The notes beneath the pieces were generated by a model, which was not told the origin of the DNA, searched no databases, and saw only the letters and a program-made list of their open reading frames with translations. Below, one piece after another: positions 1 to 5,994 of a stretch of 37,031 bases of DNA (position 1 is its first letter; each line of letters starts with the position of its first letter). The DNA comes from Lysobacterales bacterium (GTDB taxonomy: Bacteria; Pseudomonadota; Gammaproteobacteria; Xanthomonadales; Rhodanobacteraceae), in the NCBI GenBank assembly GCA_021324945.1, contig JAJPID010000040.1, positions 1 through 37,031 of the forward strand, in the 5' to 3' direction. Both the position numbers and the translations under genes were made by a program.

Positions 1-28
1 TGTTGTCTTCGATCACCAGCACGCGCAT
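1..28 (-). CDS. Response regulator, N-terminal fragment (cut by window edge)
   Basis: Only the first nine codons lie in the window, read leftwards from an ATG at 28-26. They encode MRVLVIEDN, the classic first beta strand of a receiver domain with its acidic pair (E-D) that binds magnesium. This start is typical of OmpR/PhoP-type two-component regulators. The DNA-binding domain and any partner kinase lie outside the window. The gene runs in the same direction as the M56-TonB peptidase upstream (gap 29-180), so they could share a transcript, but nothing in the sequence proves it. The receiver call is fairly safe; the subfamily is unknown. Confidence 0.6.
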
Positions 29-180
29 GTGGGGGCCCGTCCAGAACCAGCCGCAGGGACTTGAGACGCATGCGGACGCGTCGCTGACACAAGCTTAGCC
101 TGAAATGGGCATGCGGTCGCGCAAAAGGGTGGATGAAGGTTCAGGAAGATACACGCGACGTGCCGATAGCCGCGCGTGCG

Positions 181-1980
181 TCAGCGCGTGATGACGGTGA
201 CGCCCGCAGCCGCCTCACCCAGATCGCGTCGGCAAATGTGCGAGCCCGTGGTCGTGCGGCAGGGCTCGGCGCCTTCAGGTAGATCGAAATCGATTGCCTG
301 CCGGTACACGTGGCCGGTCTGCACGCTTTCAGGTGCGAAACGCCACTGTTTCAGCGCCGAAACCGCAGCACGCGCCAGTTGCGGATAATCGCCGCCCGTG
401 AGTACGGCCACGTCCTGCACGCTGCCGTCCGCGGCGATCCGGAATTGCAGATCCACTCGCCCGTGTACAGCACGCTCGCTGAGGATAACGGGATACTCCG
501 GCGCGACGAAGTGCATCACTCGCGGCGCGGAAGCCGATTCCGCCGCCGGTAGCGAGCGATCCCGATTCGTGACGCCGGGCGCCGTCGCTATCGGCGCGGC
601 CGTGGCGGACGTCTGTTCCGGAGCGGATGCCGGATCCATGGGGGGATTTGAAGACGCCGGCTGGAGCCCTGTCGCCGCCACTAATGGGATCCGGGTCGAG
701 GCCGGACGCTTAGGAGTCGCTGCGGGTGCGGTCTCGCGCTCGCTCCGCGCAACGCGCGGCTCCGCCAGGCGAGCCGGTTTACTTGCGTCGCTGTTCGTGG
801 AGTCTGTGGAGACTGCAACGATCGGTTTGTGCGGAACGACGGCGGTTGTTTTTCGGATCGTCGCGGGCAGCTTGGCCGCGGGTACGGCTTCGACAACGCG
901 GTGCTCGGCCGGAAGTGCGGCTTTACCGGCGGATTTTTGTTCCACGACGGGTTGCGACATCGCGGGAACATCGGTCGCAGGCGCCGTCGCAACGCGCAGA
1001 GGAGCATCGAGCCGGGCTTCGAATGCCGCAGGTTGCAGGGCTTGCTTCACGCCGAATGCGAGCAGCAGTACCCCGACGAGAGAGAACAACGGCAACCAGG
1101 CACCGGGTGTGCGCTGCGCGCGCGGAGCCAGAAGGATTTCGATGCGCTCGATCAGCACACCGCCATTCGCCGCCGGCGCGAGATTCGAAGCGGCCTCCGC
1201 GAGTTCCGCCAGTACTTCAGCGTAGTGGCGCGGCGGCGCGCCCATCGTGGCCAGTACCGCCTGGTCGCAGCACAGCTCGCGGTCCGCCCGCACGCGCGCG
1301 GACAACCAATGCACCACCGGGTGATAGAACAAAACCGTTTCCATCGCGACCTGGATTAGGTTCACGAGGTAATCCCAGCGGCGCACGTGGCACAACTCGT
1401 GCGCGAGGATCAGCTCCAGTTGTTCCGGCGGCAAACGCAACAGCAAAGACGTCGGCAACAGGATCGCGGGCTTGAAGATGCCCAGCAGGGTGGGCACGTC
1501 AACCGCAGCTGTGGCCAGCAGCGAGATCGAGCGCCGCACTCCGAAACGCGCCGCCAGCGCTTCGATGCGTTCGCTCCAGGCGTTCACCCGGATCGCGCTT
1601 CGGCGCGCGCGCAGTAGCCACCACCACTCCCGCGCCGAACGCGCGCCGAGCAGCACGACACCCGCGCACCACAAGGCGACCATCCAAGGCAGGGCGACAT
1701 CGATGCGATGCCAGACATCGGTGCTCGTCGCGAATCGCGTGTTGGCGACGAGCCGACCGGGCAGGCGCTGGAAGATTTCCGGCAGCGGCTGCGAAGGCCA
1801 TAACCAACACAGTGTGGCAACGGGAAGGAGCGCACATATCGCTAGTGCGGCGATACCCAGCAGGTAATGCGTTTCCGGCTTGCGGCACTGCGCACGCAGA
1901 ACCGCATAGATTCCTCCGATAAGCGCGCCTTGCCAGAGGAAATGTAACAGTGTCCAACCGATGGCGTCGATCGCGCTCAT
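181..1980 (-). CDS. BlaR1/MecR1-like M56 metallopeptidase fused to a TonB C-terminal domain
   Basis: This is an integral inner-membrane protein of 599 aa. The N-terminal part has several hydrophobic segments (about 4-60 and 95-115) and a zinc-protease site: HELCH at about 194-198, with a likely third ligand in RELCCD near 235. A further membrane segment lies near 297-313. Then comes a long Pro/Ala/Thr-rich linker (about 320-485) and a TonB-type C-terminal domain (about 490-570: APEYP, then GRVDLQFRIAADGSV, then LKQWRFAP). In the BlaR1/MecR1 family the M56 domain cleaves a cytoplasmic target after an outside signal, which relieves BlaI repression. Here the usual penicillin-binding sensor domain is replaced by the TonB-like domain. 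The ATG at 1980 shares one base with the stop of the BlaI-type gene (TGATG), which fixes the start and implies co-translation. The signal and physiological target are unknown. Confidence 0.9.
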   Translation of the reverse strand: MSAIDAIGWTLLHFLWQGALIGGIYAVLRAQCRKPETHYLLGIAALAICALLPVATLCWLWPSQPLPEIFQRLPGRLVANTRFATSTDVWHRIDVALPWMVALWCAGVVLLGARSAREWWWLLRARRSAIRVNAWSERIEALAARFGVRRSISLLATAAVDVPTLLGIFKPAILLPTSLLLRLPPEQLELILAHELCHVRRWDYLVNLIQVAMETVLFYHPVVHWLSARVRADRELCCDQAVLATMGAPPRHYAEVLAELAEAASNLAPAANGGVLIERIEILLAPRAQRTPGAWLPLFSLVGVLLLAFGVKQALQPAAFEARLDAPLRVATAPATDVPAMSQPVVEQKSAGKAALPAEHRVVEAVPAAKLPATIRKTTAVVPHKPIVAVSTDSTNSDASKPARLAEPRVARSERETAPAATPKRPASTRIPLVAATGLQPASSNPPMDPASAPEQTSATAAPIATAPGVTNRDRSLPAAESASAPRVMHFVAPEYPVILSERAVHGRVDLQFRIAADGSVQDVAVLTGGDYPQLARAAVSALKQWRFAPESVQTGHVYRQAIDFDLPEGAEPCRTTTGSHICRRDLGEAAAGVTVITR

Positions 1981-2363
1981 CACGACTTCTCGCGATCGTC
2001 GTGCTTCTGCAGCAGTTCGCGCAATCTCTCCAGGTCACGTCGAGAAAGGCGTGCGTTGCCCAAGGCTTCCAAGGCCAGCCGAGAAGTCGAGTTGTCGAAG
2101 AGCCTTTCCGCCAGATCACTGAGCAGGCTCCGCTGCACCTTCTCCTTGGCCAGCGCCGCGCGATATACATGCGCGCGTTGTGAATCGTCGCGTACCACCA
2201 AGCCTTTGGCATGCATGATCTGCAGAAGCTTCAGCGCGGTGGTGTATCCGGTCCCGTCGCGGCGATGCAAGACCTCGTGGACATCCCGCACCGTACAGGC
2301 CCCCCTTTCCCAGAGCACCTGCAGGATTTCGAGTTCGGCTTCGGTTGGGCGAATTGAACGCAT
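1980..2363 (-). CDS. BlaI/MecI/CopY-family transcriptional repressor
   Basis: This 127-aa protein has the winged-helix layout of BlaI/MecI: PTEAELEILQVLWERG at the start, then a recognition region around TGYTTALKLLQIMHAKGL. A C-terminal dimerisation half (LLSDLAERLFDNSTSRLALEAL) follows. Family members are dimers cleaved by the partner M56 protease. The ATG at 2363 is preferred over the upstream TTG at 2402 because conserved family sequence begins directly after it. The stop overlaps the start of the M56-TonB gene by one base, the standard repressor-sensor pairing. It starts only 39 nt after the stop of the secreted-protein gene, so it may be co-transcribed with that family. No clear TACA/TGTA-type BlaI operator was found in the visible promoters, so its own regulation is open. 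Confidence 0.9.
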   Translation of the reverse strand: MRSIRPTEAELEILQVLWERGACTVRDVHEVLHRRDGTGYTTALKLLQIMHAKGLVVRDDSQRAHVYRAALAKEKVQRSLLSDLAERLFDNSTSRLALEALGNARLSRRDLERLRELLQKHDDREKS

Positions 2364-2402
2364 CCGGAGTTTCAGTCGCGATTCGCGACCCGGTGATATC
2401 AA

Positions 2403-2894
2403 TTAACCGCCACCTGCTGCATACACGCTACCTCTATGCTGCATGTGGTCCATCATGTCCCGGGCATTCTGCTCGTCCTGCCGCATTTGCGCGTAGGTCC
2501 TGCACACACGCTTGGGTATGTGGGACCCTGTCGGCATTTCATTGCTGCAAACCAGGCGATTTCCGTCGCGCCGTGTGAGGATGTCGTTCACCGCCTGCTG
2601 GTCACCGAGCAAGCGGACTTTGGCCGTCTGATCCATCTGGTCGACTGTGCCGAACTTGTCAAATAGGCCCTGCATTTCGATCAACCGGTTGTCGACTTCG
2701 TCCTTCTCACTCCTGCTGACGTACTGCCAGCGCCCGCCTTGTCCCATTTGCTGACGGATTGCCGCCGCCACGGCTGCAAAATCGTCCTTGTTGGTCGCCT
2801 TGACCACTGGCGTGGCTTCATCTCCCAAAGCAACTCCCGCCTGGAACGCTGCGCAAAACATGGCTGCGGCCAGCATCCACTTGCTCATCTTCAT
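2403..2894 (-). CDS. Small secreted protein of unknown function, tandem paralogue 1
   Basis: I do not recognise a named family. The 163-aa product has a signal peptide (MKMSKW then a hydrophobic run, likely cleaved after ALG near residue 24). The mature part begins with DFAAVAAAIRQQM, GGRWQYVSRSEKDEVDNRL and AVNDILTRRDGNRLVC. It ends with a cysteine-containing signature, SHIPKRVCRTYAQMRQDEQNA, broken here only for description: SHIPKRVC then RTYAQM. Two cysteines (CSNE and RVCRT) could form a disulfide. Paralogues lie at 3065-3549 (broken) and 3632-4138. An AGGGG box eight bases before the ATG at 2894 supports this start over the ATG two codons downstream. It has its own candidate promoter at 2955-2984. 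The gene sits directly upstream of the BlaI/M56 pair, so a role in envelope sensing is possible but only a guess. Confidence 0.8.
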   Translation of the reverse strand: MKMSKWMLAAAMFCAAFQAGVALGDEATPVVKATNKDDFAAVAAAIRQQMGQGGRWQYVSRSEKDEVDNRLIEMQGLFDKFGTVDQMDQTAKVRLLGDQQAVNDILTRRDGNRLVCSNEMPTGSHIPKRVCRTYAQMRQDEQNARDMMDHMQHRGSVYAAGGG

Positions 2895-2954
2895 GTCAAT
2901 GTCCCCTTACAAGGGCCGACGCCTTCCGGCGCGATCTTCCCCTAAGATTTTCGG

Positions 2955-2984
2955 ATGCTAGACCTGCGGGAGCAGCGGCGTCAA
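2955..2984 (-). promoter_or_regulatory. Candidate sigma70 promoter of paralogue 1
   Basis: On the minus strand there is a -35 TTGACG (2984-2979), an 18-nt spacer and a -10 TAGCAT (2960-2955), about 60 nt before the ATG at 2894. The sequence just upstream of the -35 (to 2998) matches the promoter region of paralogue 3, supporting a duplicated promoter module. Confidence 0.5.
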
Positions 2985-3064
2985 CGATCTGCTTCGTACC
3001 CCGCCTCACACTGAGGTTATTCAGGGGTGCAGCCCGCGCCGAATCCATCCGCGCGCGGCAGCGA

Positions 3065-3549
3065 TCAGCAGCCGGCTCCTCCTCCCTTACAAGGATGGGG
3101 ACGTCCCGTATTCCCCCACAGCCGGGCGTCCTCCTCGTCCTCCCGCATTTGCGCGTAGGTCCTGCACACACGCTTGGGTATGTGCGAGCCGGTGGGCATT
3201 TCGTCACTGCAAACCAGGTGCTCCCATCACGCTTGGTCAGGATCTCGTTCACCGCTTCCTGATCGTTGAACAAGCGCATTCTCGTATCCGGATCCATCTA
3301 CTGCACCGTCCCGAACTTCTCGAACAGCGCCTGCATGTCATCAAGTCTGCCATTGACCTGCTCCTTCTCGAGATTGCTGGTGTATTGCCAGCGGCCGCCT
3401 GGTCGCAGTTGCTGCCTCACTTCCGCGGCCACGGCTTCAAACGCCGTCTTGTTGTCCGCCTTGACGAGCGGTTGGGAGTCGGCACCGAAAGCGACGCCCA
3501 CTTGCTACGCAATGCAAACCGCCACTGCCAACCATTTACCGCTTTTCAC
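3065..3549 (-). pseudogene. Decayed middle copy of the secreted-protein family (paralogue 2)
   Basis: Reading leftwards from a GTG at 3549 gives MKSGKWLAVAVCIA, which aligns with the signal peptide of paralogue 1. It then meets TAG at 3507-3505 inside the signal peptide. The frame continues as a clear homologue (ADNKTAFEAVAAEVRQQL, GGRWQYTSNLEKEQVNGRL) to a second stop, TAG at 3300-3298, where paralogue 3 has a lysine (TVNKMD against TVQ*MD). After LTKRDGS (about 3220-3226) one base has been lost. Restoring the frame gives HLVCSDEMPTGSHIPKRVC and ends at TGA 3067-3065. Two nonsense codons plus a frameshift make a working product very unlikely. The N-terminal half resembles paralogue 3 and the C-terminal half paralogue 1. 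No consensus promoter is seen directly upstream. Confidence 0.85.
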
Positions 3550-3631
3550 ATTGGCCTCCGATATGACCCGCAATGACGGCCGTTCAGGAGCACCGCCACT
3601 GCGCGGGACGTGCAAGAAAAACTCTGCGCAC

Positions 3632-4138
3632 TCAACAAGTCACTCCGCTGCTGCCGCCACATTGGGAAGCACGACCGCCGTTTCTGTTTTCGATGACATC
3701 CAGCTCCCAGCGCGCATTGTCCTGCTCGTGCCGGATGTCGCCATAAGTTCTGCACACGCGCTGCGGTATGTGCGTACCGATGGGTTCGACGTTCTCGCAG
3801 ACCAAATGATCGTTGTCGCGCTTGGTCAGGATTTCGTTGACGACCTCCTGATCGTTGAACAGCCGAGCCTTGGTGTTCTCATCCATCTTGTTCACGGTGC
3901 CGAATTGCTCGAACAGCGCCTGCATGTCGTCCAACCGCTGATTGACCTGCTCCTTTTCCAGCTTGCTGGTGTATTCCCAGCGGCCACCGGGGTGCAGCTG
4001 CTGCCGCACGGCTGCGGCGACGGATTCGAAGGCTGCCTTATTGTCGGCCCTGACGGTCGCCCCGGCTTCCTCTGCGCAAACCACACCTGTCAGTGACAAG
4101 GCGGCGGTCAGGGCCGCCCATATCAACCATTTGTACAT
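3632..4138 (-). CDS. Small secreted protein of unknown function, tandem paralogue 3
   Basis: The 168-aa product has a signal peptide (MYKWLIWAALTAALSLTGVV, then CAEE; cleavage probably near residue 22) and the same mature layout as paralogue 1: AAFESVAAAVRQQLHPGGRW, then LEKEQVNQRLDDMQALFEQF, NEILTKRDNDHLVC and THIPQRVCRTYGDIR. The two cysteines are kept. The charged, partly helical middle suggests a helical periplasmic domain; no catalytic motif is visible. An AGGAG eight bases before the ATG at 4138 marks the start; longer versions add residues without signal character. A near-consensus promoter lies at 4173-4201. It is the first gene of a leftward run (4138 to 181) that also holds the broken copy, paralogue 1, the BlaI gene and the M56 gene. 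The function is unknown. Confidence 0.8.
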   Translation of the reverse strand: MYKWLIWAALTAALSLTGVVCAEEAGATVRADNKAAFESVAAAVRQQLHPGGRWEYTSKLEKEQVNQRLDDMQALFEQFGTVNKMDENTKARLFNDQEVVNEILTKRDNDHLVCENVEPIGTHIPQRVCRTYGDIRHEQDNARWELDVIENRNGGRASQCGGSSGVTC

Positions 4139-4172
4139 TGTCGAGGTCTCCTGATCCCCTTCCCGCACCTTC

Positions 4173-4201
4173 AATGTAGGTCATCTCCTTCCGCTTGTCA
4201 A
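4173..4201 (-). promoter_or_regulatory. Sigma70 promoter of paralogue 3
   Basis: The minus strand carries -35 TTGACA (4201-4196), a 17-nt spacer and -10 TACATT (4178-4173), about 35 nt before the ATG at 4138. The -35 is perfect and the spacing optimal. The flanking GTCAACGATnnnnTTCGTAC (4198-4217 on the plus strand) recurs at 2980-2999. Confidence 0.65.
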
Positions 4202-4260
4202 CGATTCTTTTCGTACTAATCATTTCGTTGACCGGTGGTGCGAACAACCGCTACGCAGTC

Positions 4261-5136
4261 CTAACCCGTTGCATCCTCTATATGGCGTACCACCGCCGCC
4301 GCCACGTCCACTCCCGTCACCTCTTCGATTCCCTCGAGGCCCGGCGAGGCGTTGACCTCCAGCACCAGCGGACCGCGTTCCGAGCGCAGAAGATCGACGC
4401 CGGCGATGCCGAGTTCCATCGCGTGGGCGGCGCGCAGTGCGGTTTGGCGTTCACGCTCGGTGAGTTTGACCTTGCTACCTGTCCCGCCGCGGTGCAGATT
4501 GGAGCGGAAGTCGCCTGGGGAAGCTTCGCGCTGCATCGCCGCGACCACTTCGTCGCCGACCACGAAGCAGCGCACGTCGCGGCCGTTGGCCTCGCGGATA
4601 AATTCCTGCACCAGGAAATTGGCGTACAAGCCGCGAAATGCCTCGATCACGCTTTGCGATGCCGCCGGTTTTTCCGCCAACACAACACCTTGACCCTGCG
4701 CGCCTTCGTTCAACTTGATGACGTGTGGGGGCGGCCCCAGCATGTCGAGCAGATCGCGCGTGTCGTCGGGGTTGTCGCCGAACACCGTGGCCGGCATATC
4801 CAGCCCGCATTTGGCGAGGATCTGCAAGCTGCGCAATTTGTCGCGCGCACGCAAAACGGCTTCGGAGGAATTGGGCGTGTGGACGCCCATCATTTCGAAC
4901 TGCCGCAGTACTGCCGTGCCGTAGAAGGTGATCGACGCTCCGATGCGCGGGATCACGCAATCGAAATTCTTCAGTTCGCGGCCGCCGTAGTGCAGGCCGA
5001 AGCGGTCGCGCGCGATGCGCATGTAACAACGCAACGGATCCAGCACGCGCACGCGATGCCCACGCGCTCGCGCCGCCGCGACCAGACGAGTGGTCGAATA
5101 CAACCGCGCGTTGCGCGACAGGATCGCGATCTTCAT
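4261..5136 (-). CDS. rimK: Ribosomal protein S6--L-glutamate ligase RimK
   Basis: This 291-aa cytoplasmic ATP-grasp ligase adds glutamates to the C terminus of ribosomal protein S6. The length matches the usual 290-300 aa. Visible marks are the N-terminal MKIAILSRN and [15 protein letters not shown], the substrate segment [13 protein letters not shown], the nucleotide-binding stretch [17 protein letters not shown] (about 139-155), VQEFI, and the magnesium/ATP-binding end [17 protein letters not shown] (about 263-280). The ATG at 5136 overlaps the stop of the RimB-like gene by four bases (ATGA), so the two are one translationally coupled unit. In Pseudomonas, RimB trims the glutamate tails that RimK builds; this pairing supports the same cycle here. 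Nothing in the sequence shows how the unit is controlled. Confidence 0.95.
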   Translation of the reverse strand: MKIAILSRNARLYSTTRLVAAARARGHRVRVLDPLRCYMRIARDRFGLHYGGRELKNFDCVIPRIGASITFYGTAVLRQFEMMGVHTPNSSEAVLRARDKLRSLQILAKCGLDMPATVFGDNPDDTRDLLDMLGPPPHVIKLNEGAQGQGVVLAEKPAASQSVIEAFRGLYANFLVQEFIREANGRDVRCFVVGDEVVAAMQREASPGDFRSNLHRGGTGSKVKLTERERQTALRAAHAMELGIAGVDLLRSERGPLVLEVNASPGLEGIEEVTGVDVAAAVVRHIEDATG

Positions 5137-5585
5137 GGGTGTTTTTCCAGCATTGGACGCGCCAGCGTATAGGAAAGCGCAGGGTCGATCACAAAGCGCC
5201 CGGCCAGCGCGCTGCGCCCGAGAAGCATCGGAAACAGCATGCCTCCGCGATCGGTCAGGCTGATTTCAGCGCGAAAACGCAAGCCGGCCAGCGCGATTTC
5301 CGTTTCGATGAACCAGCGCTCGGCGCTGCGGCCACTCGAATCGATCACCGTTCGCCGATCGTGCGCGCGTGCTTCGCAAGGCACATGCCGGGGATGCCGC
5401 CTCCCGATGCGTAGTACGAACCGCAGCCAGATCGCACCATCACGCGAAAACGTTTCGAGGCTTTCTACGTGCAGCGCGGATGATCGTGCACCGCTGTCGA
5501 GCTTGGCCTTGACCGATGCGATGCTGAACTGCGGCAGTGCCACCCGCTCGCGCCAGCCGAGAATCAGGGGGTTGCGGTTTGGCAT
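5133..5585 (-). CDS. rimB: RimB-like retropepsin/ATP-dependent zinc protease domain protein
   Basis: The 150-aa product belongs to the small 'putative ATP-dependent zinc protease' family (PF05618), which has a retropepsin-like fold. It shows the active-site segment [15 protein letters not shown], with the D-S-G triad typical of aspartic proteases, and a matching second half ([19 protein letters not shown]). Family members are usually about 140-160 aa. The ATG at 5585 ([13 protein letters not shown]) starts where family similarity starts; an upstream TTG at 5618 would add an unlikely leader. The gene overlaps rimK by four bases, which supports a role in processing the poly-glutamate tail of ribosomal protein S6, as described for Pseudomonas RimB. 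The specific substrate is inferred from context. Confidence 0.85.
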   Translation of the reverse strand: MPNRNPLILGWRERVALPQFSIASVKAKLDSGARSSALHVESLETFSRDGAIWLRFVLRIGRRHPRHVPCEARAHDRRTVIDSSGRSAERWFIETEIALAGLRFRAEISLTDRGGMLFPMLLGRSALAGRFVIDPALSYTLARPMLEKHP

Positions 5586-5735
5586 GGCGTCAGCGTCATG
5601 GGAGCGAATGCAGGCCAAGGACGGCCTGCCCGCGAAACAAGCGCGCTCGATTCGCGAAGCCGGGTCCGGGGCTGCGCCAGACTCGACGTGCTCTGGCGAG
5701 TCCAGGAAAGACGAGTCCGAAGCCAGAAAATGTCA

Positions 5736-5806
5736 AGCGGGTGATGGGAATCGAACCCACGTCAGTAGCTTGGGAAGCTACAGCTCTACCATTGAGCTAC
5801 ACCCGC
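5736..5806 (-). tRNA. tRNA-Gly (anticodon CCC)
   Basis: The minus strand folds as a full cloverleaf. The acceptor stem is GCGGGTG/CACCCGC, the D arm GCTC-AATGGTA-GAGC, and the anticodon stem GTAGC/GCTAC with loop TTCCCAA, which puts CCC at positions 34-36. The T arm is GTGGG-TTCGATT-CCCAT and the discriminator is T at 5736. The bases after it are TGA, so the 3' CCA is not encoded and must be added by tRNA nucleotidyltransferase. The gene stands alone between the rim unit and the DUF6600 gene. The space 5586-5735 holds nothing else I can name apart from a small hairpin at 5611-5628. Confidence 0.95.
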
Positions 5807-5994
5807 ACCGGCCGATGATGGTAACGATGCGGCCGCCGCACGCGCAATGCCGGCTGACCGGATTCTTCGCGCTCGCTTAAGCCGGTTGCATCGGCAGGCG
5901 ATCGTTCAGCCCCGCTGCGATGTCATGTACCGGCGCGCGGCAACGCGCGATGGGTGGCTTGCCCAGTACAAGTCGCTGCTTGCGGAGTTCAGCC

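Noticed and set aside
2364-2402. Longer BlaI start at TTG 2402
   Set aside because: The added 13 residues do not look like family sequence and the ATG at 2363 starts directly at the conserved region.
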